A DNA stretch of 64,000 bases. Source: Pseudomonas sp. dw_358 (lineage in GTDB: Bacteria > Pseudomonadota > Gammaproteobacteria > Pseudomonadales > Pseudomonadaceae). The stretch is from NCBI RefSeq assembly GCF_018449655.1, contig NZ_JAAVUX010000010.1, positions 62,001 through 126,000 on the forward strand, given 5' to 3'. The notes below the pieces were generated by a model. That model had not been told where the DNA came from, did no database searches, and worked only from the letters and a program-made list of their open reading frames with translations. Position 1 is the stretch's first letter. Each line of letters starts with the position of its first letter. Below are positions 42,701-49,000 of the stretch, in pieces. The translations under genes and the position numbers were made by a program.

Positions 42701-45700
42701 CGACGGAACCTTCACCTACACCCCGGCCGCTGGTTACCACGGCAATGACAGCTTCACCTACCAGGTGCGCGACGCCGACGGCGCGATTGCGACGGCGGTG
42801 GTCAGCCTGAACGTCAACGATGCCCCCGGCACCACCCCGATCGGCACCCAGGCCGCCAATGACAGCGCAGCGGTAAACATCGACACTGCCAGCCACTTCA
42901 GCGACCTCAACGGCGACAGCCTGGCCTACAGCGTCAGCGGCCTGCCCGCCGGGCTGAGCATCAACCCGGTCACCGGCCTGATCACCGGCACCCTGGGCAG
43001 CAGTGCTTCGGCCGGCGGCCCCAACCTGAACGGCGTCTACGCAATTACTGTGACGGCCAACGACGGCCATGGCGCCAGCGTCAGCCAGACCTTTGCTCTG
43101 GACGTCAGCAACCCGGCCCCGAGCACCGCCAACGCGTCGTTCATCACCCCGGAAAACACCGTGCTCACCGGCGCCCTGGCGGCCACCGATGCGGACGGCG
43201 ATGCACTGGCCTTCAGCACCACCCAGGCACCGGCCCACGGCACTCTGGTGCTTAACGCAAATGGCACCTTCACCTACACCCCGGCCACCAACTACCACGG
43301 TGCCGACAGCTTTACCTATCAAGTGCGCGACGCCGACGGCAGTATCGCCAGCGCGGTGGTCACCCTCAACGTCAACGATGCACCCACCAGCACCCCGGTC
43401 GGCACCCAGAATGCCAACGATGGCGCCACCGTCAGCATCGGCACCGCCAGCCACTTCAGCGACAGCAACGGTGACCCGCTCACCTACAGCGTCAGCGGCC
43501 TGCCCAATGGCCTGAGCATCGACCCGGGCACAGGCCTGATCACCGGCACCCTGGGCAGCAGCGCCTCGGCCGGCGGCCCCACCAGCAACGGCGTGTACAG
43601 CATTACCGTGACCGCCAACGATGGCTTGGGCGGCGCTACCAGCCAGACCTTCGCCCTGGACGTCAGCAACCCGGCGCCAACCAGTGCCAACAGCGCTTTC
43701 ACGACCCGGGAAAATGTCGCCGTCAGCGGCACCCTGGTGGCCAGCGACGTGGACGGCGATGCCCTGACCTTCAGCACCACCCAGGCACCGGCCCACGGCA
43801 GCCTGACGTTGAACGCCGATGGCACTTTCACCTACACCCCGGCGACTGATTACCACGGCGCCGACAGCTTCGCCTATCAAGTGCGCGATGCCGACGGCGG
43901 CACCGTCACAGCGGTGGTCAGCCTTAACGTCAACGATGCGCCTACCAGCACCCCGGTGGGCACCCAGACCGCCAACGACGGCGCCACGGTGAACATCGAC
44001 ATCGCCAGCCATTTCAGCGACGCCAACGGCGATGCCCTCGCCTACAGCGCCAGCGGTCTGCCCGCCGGCTTGAGCATCGACCCGGCCAGCGGCCTGATCA
44101 CCGGCACGCTGGGCCGCAGCGCTTCCCATGGCGGCCCCAACACCGACGGCGTCTATGCAGTCACCGTCAGCGTCAACGATGGCCACGGCGGCACGCTCAG
44201 CCAGACCTTCACCCTCAACGCCCTCAACCCGGCACCGACCAGCGCCAACGCCGCGTTCACCACCCCGGAGAACACCGCGCTCACCGGCGCCCTCGTGGCC
44301 AGTGACGTGGACGGCGACAGCCTGACCTTCAGCGCCACCCAGGGTCCGGCCCATGGTGCCCTGACCCTTAACGGCGACGGCACCTTCAGCTACACGCCGA
44401 CGGCCAGCTACCATGGCAGCGACAGTTTTACCTACCAGGTGCGCGATGCCGACGGCGGCCTCGTCAGCGCCGTGGTCACCATCAACGTCAACGACGCCCC
44501 CACCAGCACTCCGGTGGGCACCCAGGCCGCCAATGACGGCGCCCCGGTGAACATCGACACCGCCAGCCACTTCAGCGATGCCGAGGGCGACACCCTGACC
44601 TACAGCGCCAGCGGCTTGCCCGCCGGTGTCAGCATCAACCCCGGCACCGGCCTGATCACCGGCACCCTGGGCAGCAGCGCCTCGGCCGGCGGCCCCACCA
44701 GCAACGGCGTCTACAGCATTACCGTGACCGCCAACGATGGCTTGGGCGGCGCTACCAGCCAGACCTTCGCCCTGGACGTCAGCAACCCGGCACCGACCAC
44801 CAGCGGGGCGTCCTTCGCCACCAACGCCAACACGGCGGTCAGCGGCGCCTTGCTGGCCACTGACGTGGACGGCGATGCGCTGACCTTCAGCACCACCCAG
44901 GCCCCGGCCCATGGCGTGTTGACGCTCAACGGCAACGGCACCTTCACCTACACCCCTGCCACCAACTACAGCGGCGTGGACAGCTTCACCTATCAAGTGC
45001 GCGACGCCGACGGCGGTATCGCCAGCGCCGTGGTGACCTTGAACATCGGCCTGGGCAACGCCGCGCCGCTGACCACGCCGATCGGTACCCAGAGCGCCAA
45101 CGACAGCAGTGCCGTCAGTATCGACGCCGCCAGCCACTTCAGCGACCCGGACGGCAACAGCCTGACCTACACCGCCATCGGCCTGCCTGCCGGGCTGAGC
45201 ATCGACGCCAACACGGGCTTGATCAGCGGCAACCTGGGCAGCAGCGCTTCCAGCGGTGGCCCGAGCAACAACGGCGTCTACGCCATCACCGTGACGGCGG
45301 ATGACGGCCATGGCGGCGCGGTCAACCAGACCTTCGCCCTGGACATCAGCAACCCGGCGCCGACCACGGCAGGCAGCAGTGTGTCGACCAACGCCAACAC
45401 CGCCGTCACCGGCCAGTTGCTGGCCACGGACGTCGACGGCGACGGCCTGACCTTCACTGCCAGCCAAGGCCCGGTCCATGGCACGGTGACCGTCAACGCC
45501 AACGGCAGCTACACCTATACGCCCGCCAGCAATTACAGCGGCATCGACAGCTTCACCTATCAGGTGCGCGATGCCGACGGCGGCGTGGCCAGCGCCATGG
45601 TGGTGATCAGCGTCGGCCCGCTCAATGGCCCGAACACCACGCCGATCGGCACCCAGTCCGCCAATGATGGCGGCGCTCTGACGATCGACGCGGCGAGCCA

Positions 45701-47573
45701 TTTCACCGATCCCAATGGTTTTGCCCTGACCTACACCATCAGCGGCCAACCGGCGGGCGTGACCATCGACCCGAACACCGGCCTGATCAGCGGCACTCTG
45801 GGCAGCAGCGCCTCGGCCGGCGGCCCCAACGCCAATGGCGTGTACGCCGTCACCGTGATGGCCAACGACGGCCACGGCAACACCCTCGGCCAGACGTTCG
45901 CCCTGGACATCAGCAACCCGCTGCCGACCACGGCCAATGCCAGCTTCTCCACGGCCGCCAACACCGCCGTGAGCGGCGCGCTGGTGGCCAGCGACAGCGA
46001 CGGTGACGCCCTGACCTTCAGCGCCAGCCAGGGCCCGATTCACGGCAGCGTGACCGTCAACCCCAACGGCACCTTCACCTACACCCCGGGCGCTGGCTAC
46101 AGCGGCGTCGACACCTTCACCTACCAGGTGCGCGATGCTGATGGCGGCATCGCCACCGCCGTGGTGACCTTGAATGTGGGCCTGGCCAACGCGGCGCCAG
46201 TCGACACCCCGATCGGCACCCGGGCGGCCAGCGACGGCGCGCCGGTGAGCATCAACGCCGCCACGCACTTCAGCGACCCGGACGGCGACCGCCTGACCTA
46301 CAGCGCCACCGGGCTGCCGGCCGGCGTGACCATCGATGCCAACACCGGTGTGATCACCGGCACCCTGGGCAGCAGTGCCTCGGCCGGTGGCCCCAACGCC
46401 AATGGCGTCTATGCCATTACCGTAACGGCCGCTGACGGGCGCGGCGGCGTGCTCAGTCAGACCTTCGCCCTGGACATCACCAACCCGGCGCCGGTCACCC
46501 AGAACAGCAGCGTTATCGCCACTGAAAACGTACCGTACAGCGGCACCCTGGTGGCCACCGACCCGGACGGCGACGCCCTGGCCTTCAGCGTCACCCAGCC
46601 CCCTGCCCACGGCAGCCTGAGCCTGAATCCCAACGGCGGTTTCACCTATACGCCGAGCGCCGGCTACAGCGGCCCGGACAGCTTCACCTACCAGGTGCGT
46701 GACGCCGACGGCGGCCTGGCCAACGCGGTGGTCAGCATCCAGGTATCGGCGGTGGCCAACCAGCCACCCGTTGTACCGGGCACCCCGGTCAACGTCAGCA
46801 CCGGCAGCACGACGCCGGTAACCGTGCCGGTGGGTACCCTGGCCAGCGACCCGGACGGCGACCCGCTGACCGTGGTCGGCGGCAGCGCCGGCCACGGCCA
46901 GGTCAGCGTAGGGCCCAACGGCGCGCTGGTGTACACCCCGGACGGCACCTTCACCGGCACCGACGTGGTCACCTACGTGGTCCGCGACAGCAACGGCGCC
47001 ACGGTCACCGGGACCTTGAACGTGGCGGTCAACGACACCGTCACCGTGGCCACGGCGCAGGCCCTCAACGCCCTGGGCGTGCTCAACCCGGCGAACATTC
47101 CGCCGGACCTGGGTGGCACCTCGCTGTTGATCCAGGGACGCGCCAATGACTACGAGCCGGTACTGCTGGCGGCGGTCAACGGCGTCAAGCACCTGGAAGG
47201 CAACCTGACCCTGGGCAGCCAGCGACCGCTGCTGGACTCGGTGGGTGGCCTGGGCGCGCTGGGCGCCTCCACGGAGCTGCAAGCCGCGCCGGTGGCTGGC
47301 GCCGTGGGTGACCTCAACGAAGCCCAGCGCACGCCGCTGGACGTCGATGAGCTGAACACCACGGCCCCGGCTGCGGCCGATAATGCCGGCTTCTCGGCGG
47401 CGGGCTCCGAAGCGCCTGCGGTGGATGTGTCGGGTGCCACGGCGCAGATCGATACGGCCGTGCCGTCGGTGGCCGATGTGGCGCCGGTGCCGACCCTGGG
47501 CGAGCAGTTGCTGCAGGCGAATGCGCGGCGGGTGGCAGAGATCGAAGCGTTAGGGCGGTTGTTGGCGGGTTGA
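27738..47573 (+). CDS. Giant repetitive surface protein: LEPR N-terminus, DUF4347, cadherin-like/He_PIG repeats
   Basis: An uninterrupted 6,611-residue protein, well over 600 kDa. It opens with LEPRLMFDGA (15-24), the LEPR-type motif of large exported proteins, then a DUF4347 domain at about 94-254 (FIDSSLPDK, HIITHASEGEL, LIYGCDLAAG). Residues about 352-2400 carry super-repeats of about 612 residues starting at 352, 962, 1577 and 2190 (the last partial). Residues about 2590-6340 are 19 units, each pairing a He_PIG module (GLPAGLSID, GTLGSSAS) with a cadherin-like/tandem-95 module (TFTYTPAANY, DSFTYQVRDADG). Repeated DVDGD stretches suggest Ca2+ binding. The last 190 residues are unique and lack RTX nonapeptides. 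No Sec signal is seen, so type I secretion is likely, yet no exporter, LapD or LapG gene is nearby. GGAGG at 27728-27732 favours ATG 27738 over ATG 27735. Probable role: adhesion or biofilm matrix. Confidence 0.9.
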   Translation: MNSRHIYSSAIRIALEPRLMFDGAAVATAAAALTASPHPAAAAAADATHHDAPAVDHSAAAAAVDHQPADANDTLNHALVATAPAHEAAARQEVYFIDSSLPDKATLVADLPAHADIVWLNPNTDGLTQIATALQGRSNIDAIHIITHASEGELEVGSTVLDSTSIKGEFASVLAEIGQHLSSGGDVLIYGCDLAAGSDGQATVQALADALTADVAASTDVTGVGGNWVLEDHVGLIQTQAIQASDWHHDLLLSVPVNDTATVAINTTGNIISVMNNDVIVLGATVNVAVATSPLHGTATVNADNTISYKPTAGYFGTDTFNYALKDGLGIVLGTASVTVTVLNDALPVIHLPTVTARNEDTTVILSSALGTALTVTDADTAVVKVTLSVPTGTLTLSSVAGLTFTQGNGTANAVMTIQGTQANINAAMNGLVYTPVPDFNGTVNLTVTATDNLVAGVTSILPIVFTAVPDAVLDTVSTPQNTAASFNVLSNDSFAAGRVVTAVGTAAHGSVTFDAQGNVVYTPTSGYSGSDTFTYTVLSGGVTETGTVNVNTYINFPPVITVPAAQTFAEDATKVFSSTSGNAIAVSDANGDQLTVTLASTHGSLTLSQTTGLTFTSGDGTADPAMVFKGSIAAINAALNGLSFSPVADYNGSAAISVQASDGIAAVQNASVALNVTAVADGITQTGTTSILTPVSFTPLVNDTFAAGAFISSVGSAAHGVVAFLGNTVTYTPAIGYSGTDTFTYTVNSGGTLETLSISVTVGDRAPIATGLGTLATVDGGLVAVPAGLAFHDPDLLDLLTYSASGLPAGLTIDPATGIIGGLVNTHASTVNGGIYNVVVTATDLAGQSATSALQMTVTNPAPIPLPGLQVGGTQNTLLNLDITALAIIDPDGDAIHITQASALHGTVTIKADGSLAYQPNASYYGLDAITYTVVDTDGGSAVGTVAVLLAGNPSIPTLQLPSIPLLNEDTPIIFANLLGQQLSVGNIDGGVLEVKLSVPIGSFTLTQTAGLTLAQTIDGNGATTLDVRGTVADINAGLNSLIYTPAADYNGPVNLTLNLGTLLGGILNVNAVLPISIAPVADIVNDQVNATLNTAASFNVLANDSFENPGRVVSSFTTPAHGMVTVDAQGNAVYTPNSGWLGHDSFTYTVTSNGTTETATVSIDTALPNYAPTVSMPATQTSAEDATLLFNAARGNALLVNDANGDTLTVTLSATHGALTLSQTSGLTFTSGDGTADASMVFRGSASAINAALEGLQFKPAADYNGSANVSLLASDGLLSQSASTTVTITPVADGVADNILTQPLVPVTFFPLANDTFSDPAAAITAVGGAAHGTVVLGLNGAVTYTPAVGYRGADSFTYTVTAGGVTEQIAVNVTVGTNTAPTSVPLGTATVNDGAVVLITAASAFNDSDLFDVLHYSASNLPAGLAIDPLTGIISGTVGGHASVQAANGNYNVVVTATDLAGASVTSTLQLHVNNPAPVTTLGLLTGLEDTPLQITTVLAVDPDGDTVTITGGTALHGTVTLNADHTLTYTPNADYNGADVITYSVVDADGATATGVISVNLIAVPDLPTLRLPSIPLLAEDTPIIFANLLGQKLSVGDVDGQVLDLKLSVPVGTFTLGTTAGLTLTQGTGTNDSTLEVHGTVADINAALNSLIYTPGADYNGNLDITLQLGQLIGGVLNVSAILPIGITPVADIVNDQVNATLNTPANFNVLANDTFENAGRAVSSYSTPSHGVVTIDAQGNATYTPTTGYLGSDSFTYTVTSNGTTETATVTINTALPNYAPTVSMPAAVSLAEDVPLTFSTAAGNALVVNDANGDTLTVTLGVTHGALTLSSTSGLAFSSGDGTADSAMVFTGSASAINAALNGLVFKPAADYNGSANLSLSASDGLLTQNANTTLTITPVTDGVADSITTQPLVPVTFYPLSNDSFSDPAAAITAVGGASHGTVVIGLGGAVTYTPGAGYRGADSFTYTVTAGGVTEQIAVNVVVGTNTPPTSVPLGSATVNDAAVVAIATAGAFSDGDLFDVLHYSASNLPAGLAIDPLTGIIAGQVGGHASQVANGNYTIVVTATDLAGASVTSPLQLHVNNPAPVTTPGLLTGLEDTPLQITTVAAIDPDGDTVTLTGGTALHGTVTLNADHTLTYTPNANYNGADTITYSVVDGDGATATGVIAVNLIAVPDLPTLQLPAIPLLAEDTPLIFANLLGQKLSVGDVDGQVLDLKLSVPVGTFTLGTTAGLTLTQGTGTNDSTLEVHGTVADINAALNSLIYTPGADYNGNLDITLQLGQLIGGVLNVSAILPVGITPVADIVDDHVSTVSGSAVDFNVLANDSFENAGRVVESFTTPTSGVVTLDAQGNAHYTPNSGFIGTDTFTYTVLSNGTHETATVTITVGAQPNTAPVATALPNVDANDGQTLHLAVGGAFTDADGDTLTYSATGLPVGITIDPATGLISGTLGGHASVQVTSGAYAVVVSAADGKGAVVSQNFTLSVHNPAPVAGADTVSTQEDTAVTGNVLSNDSDPDGDTLSVDTTPVQGPAHGLLVLNANGTFTYTPNANYNGADSFSYRVLDTDGGSAVATVSIAISAVNDAPTTSGTIATQTAVDSGTFSLDVSNRFSDVDGDALSYSASGLPTGLAINASTGVISGTLGSSASAGGPTANGVYTVNLLVSDGHGASVTRSFELDVSNPAPTSANVNLNTSEDTVLNGTLVANDPDGDALTFSLTQGAAHGSVTVNADGTFRYQPAANFNGSDSFTYQVRDADGSTVTATATVTVSPVNDAPQAQNDVATTAEDTPVVINVLANDSDVDGDSLSVTAASAAHGSVVINANGTLTYTPNADYNGTDTIAYTVRDPGGLTSSANVTVTITPVNDAPVSTPLSAVSANDSATLNIATASHFSDVDGDTLSYSVSGLPAGLSLNPVTGLITGTLGSSASQGGVNHDGQYSINVTANDGHGASTSQTFVLSVGNPAPTTSASTFATNEDTAVSGQLQANDVDGDSLTFSASQGPSHGNLVLNANGSFTYTPAANYNGSDSFTYQVRDADGALASAVVTLAIAAVNDAPTSTPVGNQSANDSATVSINAGGHFNDVDGDTLSFTASTLPAGLSIDAASGIISGTLGSSASQGGVNHDGVYSITVNAADGHGGTSSQTFVLSVANPVPTSIGASFSTNEDTQVQGTLTAYDADGDALTFSATQGPTHGSLALNSDGSFTYTPAANYHGADSFTYQVRDADGGVTTAVATLTILSVNDAPTGTAIGTQTANDSTTISINAGSHFSDVDGDTLSYSVSGLPGGLSIDPVSGLITGTLSSSASQGGPLNNGVYSVTVSVNDGNGATASQTFALNVSNPAPTTSASTFATNEDTAVTGQLQANDVDGDSLTFSATQGPAHGNLVLNPNGSFTYTPAANYNGTDSFTYQVRDADGSIATALVTLNVAAVNDAPTATLIGTQTANDSATVSINAGSHFSDVDGDTLAYSVSGLPAGLTLNPGTGLISGTLGSSASHGGPNSDGIYAITVTANDGHGGVLSQTFALNVSNPLPTTANASFAINEDTTLTGALLASDPDGDPLTFSTTQAPAHGSLVLNANGTFTYTPAANYNGADSFAYQVRDIDGGIATAVVSLSVAAVNDAPTSTAIGTQAGIDGAAVSINAGSHFSDVDGDTLSYTANGLPNGVSIDASTGLITGTLGSSASAGGAGGNGVYAITVSANDGHGGVLSQTFNLAVANTVPTTANATFSTHEDTPLSGNLVAQDQDGDALTFSTTQAPAHGSLVLNNDGSFTYTPAANYNGADSFTYQVRDADGAVVSAVVTLNVTPVNDAPATQNSTLATNEDTAVSGALVASDADGDSLSFSTTQAPAHGTLVLNANGTFTYTPAANYHGADSFTYQVSDPSGAVATAVVSLTVTPVNDAPTATPIATQSANDSTLVSIDAGSHFSDVDSSTLTYSLSGQPTGLTIDPVTGVVSGTLGSSASAGGPAHDGVYTLSVTANDGQGGTFTQTFNLDVSNTLPVSANSAFATPENVALTGALLATDADGDALTFSTIQGPTQGSLTLNSDGSFLYTPGANFRGNDSFTYEVRDADGAVVSAVVSLRVGLPNEAPQSTPVATQTASDSTPFSLDMASHFSDADGDSLAYSISGQPTGLVIDAQSGLISGNLGSSASHGGPNADGVYAITVSVNDGHGGTVSQTFNLDVSNPAPITSDSAYSTASNTAVNGTLLASDVDGDALTFSATQSPAHGAVTVNADGTFTYTPAAGYHGADAFTYQVRDADGSIATAVVTLNINDAPTTTPIGTQTANDSAAVSIDSAAHFSDLNGDALMYSVSGLPAGLSIDASTGLITGTLGSSASHGGANADGVYAITVSANDGLGGTVSQTFALDVSNPAPTSADSSFTTRANTAVSGTLLATDVDGDALTFSTVQAPTHGILTLNGDGTFTYTPSANYHGLDSFSYQVRDADGGVATAVVSLNVNNAPTSTAFGTQTANDSATVAIASASHFSDANGDSLTYTVSGLPAGLSIDPNTGLISGTLGSSASHGGTASNGVYAIVVTANDGHGGTSSQAFALNVSNPAPTTTGSSFTTAANTAVSGALVASDIDGDVLTFSTVNAPAHGGLSLNGDGTFTYTPASGYHGTDSFTYQVRDADGGLASAVVSLNVNDAPTTTPIGTQTANDATAVSINAASHFSDANGDPLTYSVSGLPAGLTINASTGLITGTLGRSASVGGPNSDGVYTITVSASDGHGGSISQLFALNVSNPLPVAANASFATTANTPVSGVLVASDVDGDALTFSASQGPLHGTVALNANGTFTYTPTTGYHGADTYTYQVRDADGGITTAVVTFAVNDAPTSTPIGTQSGTDAAPVSITTANHFSDVNGDVLTYSVSGLPAGLSINASTGLITGTLGSSASSGGPAGNGAYAITVTANDGLGGSVSQIFVLNISNPAPSTANTSFTTGQNTALSGVLVASDVDGDALTFSTTQAPTHGGLLLNADGTFTYTPAAGYHGNDSFTYQVRDADGAIATAVVSLNVNDAPGTTPIGTQAANDSAAVNIDTASHFSDLNGDSLAYSVSGLPAGLSINPVTGLITGTLGSSASAGGPNLNGVYAITVTANDGHGASVSQTFALDVSNPAPSTANASFITPENTVLTGALAATDADGDALAFSTTQAPAHGTLVLNANGTFTYTPATNYHGADSFTYQVRDADGSIASAVVTLNVNDAPTSTPVGTQNANDGATVSIGTASHFSDSNGDPLTYSVSGLPNGLSIDPGTGLITGTLGSSASAGGPTSNGVYSITVTANDGLGGATSQTFALDVSNPAPTSANSAFTTRENVAVSGTLVASDVDGDALTFSTTQAPAHGSLTLNADGTFTYTPATDYHGADSFAYQVRDADGGTVTAVVSLNVNDAPTSTPVGTQTANDGATVNIDIASHFSDANGDALAYSASGLPAGLSIDPASGLITGTLGRSASHGGPNTDGVYAVTVSVNDGHGGTLSQTFTLNALNPAPTSANAAFTTPENTALTGALVASDVDGDSLTFSATQGPAHGALTLNGDGTFSYTPTASYHGSDSFTYQVRDADGGLVSAVVTINVNDAPTSTPVGTQAANDGAPVNIDTASHFSDAEGDTLTYSASGLPAGVSINPGTGLITGTLGSSASAGGPTSNGVYSITVTANDGLGGATSQTFALDVSNPAPTTSGASFATNANTAVSGALLATDVDGDALTFSTTQAPAHGVLTLNGNGTFTYTPATNYSGVDSFTYQVRDADGGIASAVVTLNIGLGNAAPLTTPIGTQSANDSSAVSIDAASHFSDPDGNSLTYTAIGLPAGLSIDANTGLISGNLGSSASSGGPSNNGVYAITVTADDGHGGAVNQTFALDISNPAPTTAGSSVSTNANTAVTGQLLATDVDGDGLTFTASQGPVHGTVTVNANGSYTYTPASNYSGIDSFTYQVRDADGGVASAMVVISVGPLNGPNTTPIGTQSANDGGALTIDAASHFTDPNGFALTYTISGQPAGVTIDPNTGLISGTLGSSASAGGPNANGVYAVTVMANDGHGNTLGQTFALDISNPLPTTANASFSTAANTAVSGALVASDSDGDALTFSASQGPIHGSVTVNPNGTFTYTPGAGYSGVDTFTYQVRDADGGIATAVVTLNVGLANAAPVDTPIGTRAASDGAPVSINAATHFSDPDGDRLTYSATGLPAGVTIDANTGVITGTLGSSASAGGPNANGVYAITVTAADGRGGVLSQTFALDITNPAPVTQNSSVIATENVPYSGTLVATDPDGDALAFSVTQPPAHGSLSLNPNGGFTYTPSAGYSGPDSFTYQVRDADGGLANAVVSIQVSAVANQPPVVPGTPVNVSTGSTTPVTVPVGTLASDPDGDPLTVVGGSAGHGQVSVGPNGALVYTPDGTFTGTDVVTYVVRDSNGATVTGTLNVAVNDTVTVATAQALNALGVLNPANIPPDLGGTSLLIQGRANDYEPVLLAAVNGVKHLEGNLTLGSQRPLLDSVGGLGALGASTELQAAPVAGAVGDLNEAQRTPLDVDELNTTAPAAADNAGFSAAGSEAPAVDVSGATAQIDTAVPSVADVAPVPTLGEQLLQANARRVAEIEALGRLLAG
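28791..34930 (+). repeat. Super-repeat of ~1.84 kb inside the giant adhesin gene
   Basis: Equivalent points of the repeat fall at 28791, 30621, 32466 and 34305, giving intervals of 1830, 1845 and 1839 bases, all whole codons. Each unit starts at an LPSIPLLNEDTP-like segment and runs through several cadherin-like modules to a NPAP linker. The third and fourth copies are the closest to each other. The fourth copy stops near 34930, where the shorter repeat type takes over. Confidence 0.85.
35500..46760 (+). repeat. Nineteen tandem two-domain units of 558-567 bp inside the giant adhesin gene
   Basis: The first codon of the G/S-S-S motif in GTLGSSAS marks each unit: 35688, 36531, 37098, 37665, 38232, 38799, 39639, 40206, 40764, 41322, 41880, 42438, 42996, 43554, 44112, 44670, 45237, 45801, 46368. 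From 40206 to 44670 all eight spacings are exactly 558 bases. Others are 567 or 564, and two of 843 and 840 contain an extra cadherin-like module. The 9-base difference is loss of three residues before the NDAP linker. Confidence 0.9.
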
Positions 47574-47595
47574 GGTCTTGTTTGGGGCGGGGCTG

Positions 47596-47619
47596 CGAGG
47601 TGCCTGTCATGGCATCTCG
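47596..47619 (+). terminator. Stem-loop after the giant adhesin gene
   Basis: CGAGGTGCC and GGCATCTCG form a 9-bp stem (one G-U pair) with a 6-base loop, 23 bases after the stop codon. No U tract follows, so its strength is uncertain. Confidence 0.35.
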
Positions 47620-47754
47620 TCAGGCCGCTCAACCGCCCACACGGCCTTGGGCGCTGTACGAATGTATTCCCGCAAAGGCCAGGCCAGGCGAAAACAGGCG
47701 AGGAACGGCCGGGGTCGCAGCGATCAGAGAATCTCCTGCAGGGTCATGCTGAAT

Positions 47755-48942
47755 TCAAGTGCTCTGCGCAGATATCAACCCCGCCGCACAGGCCGCAATG
47801 CGCCGACACGCCTCCTCCAGCGCATCCGCCTCCAGCACCAACCCCAAGCGAATATGCCCGGCCGCACTCGGCCCGAAGGCTTCCCCGGCCAACACCGAGA
47901 CGGCGTAATCGTCCAGCAGCACATCGGCAAAAGCCTGGGCACTCAGCCCGGTCGGTCGGATATCGACCATGACGAACATCCCGCCGTCAGGCTTCAGCGC
48001 CCGCAGGCCGGGGCGGTTGTCCAGTGCGGCGCAGACGCGGTCGCGGCGCTCGCGGTAGACCTCGCGCATGCGCGCCACCTCGGGCATCGCGGTGGTGATG
48101 GCGGCTTCGGCGGCGTGCTGGATGAAGTCCGGCAGGCCATACAGCATGCACAGTGCCAAATGGCTCAAGTGCCCGGCCAAGGCCTTGGAGCCGACCACCC
48201 AGCCGACCCGCCAGCCGGTCATGGCATGGGACTTGGACAGCGAGTTGACGGTCGCGGTGCGTTCGGCCATGCCTGGCAGGCTGGCCGGGCTGATGTGGGT
48301 ACCTTCGTACAGCAGTTCGCTATAGACCTCGTCACTGATCAGCCACAGGTCGTGGCTCACGCAGAGTTCGGCAATGGCCCGCCAGGCGGTCAACCCGAGG
48401 CTCGCGCCGGTGGGGTTGTGCGGGCTGTTGATCAGCAGCGCACGGGTGGCCGGGGAGATGCGCGCGGCCACCGCCGCCGGGTCGACGCGAAAGCCGTTGT
48501 CTGCCAGCACCGGCACCGGCACCACCTTGGCACCACAGGCGCCGAATACGGCCTCGTAGGTGACGTACATCGGCTCGGGCACCAGCACTTCGTCACCGGG
48601 CTCGAGCACGCACAAGGCCACGCAGAACACCGCACACTGGGCGCCGGCCAACACCACCACATGGTCGGCGTCCACCGCCTGCCCACTGCGTCGGGCGTGG
48701 TGCTCGGCGATGAACTGACGCAGGGAGTGATTGCCGCGCACGGCGGCGTAATGGGTATGCCCGGCCTGAAGACTGGCCACGGCGGCCGCGACCACCGGTG
48801 CCGGGGTGTCGAAGTCCGGGTCGCCGACCGACAACAGCATGACGTCGCGTCCGGCGTCGATCATGCGCTGGGCGCGGTAGTGAATCTGCCAGGCGTCGGC
48901 GCCGTCGCCGGCGATCCTTTGGGTTAAAGCGGCGTAACGCAT
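47755..48942 (-). CDS. aruH: Arginine:pyruvate transaminase AruH-like aminotransferase
   Basis: 395 residues, fold-type I aminotransferase with PLP lysine K237 in NSLSKSHAMTGWRVGW and NSPHNPTGAS for cofactor contact. The N-terminus RYAALTQRIAGDGADAW and the C-terminal GGMFVMVDIRPTGLSAQAF and VSVLAGEAFGPSAAGHIRL closely recall Pseudomonas AruH, which transfers the alpha-amino group of arginine to pyruvate to give 2-ketoarginine and alanine. Its usual partner aruI (2-ketoarginine decarboxylase) is not adjacent, so the assignment rests on sequence alone and another aspartate-aminotransferase-type substrate is possible. AGGGAG seven bases upstream fixes ATG 48942; the longer frame to 49023 runs into the chemoreceptor stop. 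Confidence 0.8.
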   Translation of the reverse strand: MRYAALTQRIAGDGADAWQIHYRAQRMIDAGRDVMLLSVGDPDFDTPAPVVAAAVASLQAGHTHYAAVRGNHSLRQFIAEHHARRSGQAVDADHVVVLAGAQCAVFCVALCVLEPGDEVLVPEPMYVTYEAVFGACGAKVVPVPVLADNGFRVDPAAVAARISPATRALLINSPHNPTGASLGLTAWRAIAELCVSHDLWLISDEVYSELLYEGTHISPASLPGMAERTATVNSLSKSHAMTGWRVGWVVGSKALAGHLSHLALCMLYGLPDFIQHAAEAAITTAMPEVARMREVYRERRDRVCAALDNRPGLRALKPDGGMFVMVDIRPTGLSAQAFADVLLDDYAVSVLAGEAFGPSAAGHIRLGLVLEADALEEACRRIAACAAGLISAQST

Positions 48943-49000
48943 CAGTGGCTCCCTGTGCACGTGCACGAAACCATCGACCCTACCACTGCCTTGCTCAGGA

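Noticed and set aside
35500-46760. Regular spacing considered as a CRISPR-like or satellite array
   Set aside because: The period is an in-frame protein repeat with silent variation between units; there are no short direct repeats with unique spacers.
41334-47282. Minus-strand open frame of about 1,980 codons
   Set aside because: Also a shadow of the adhesin repeats, with the same 558-base pattern and no independent start signal.
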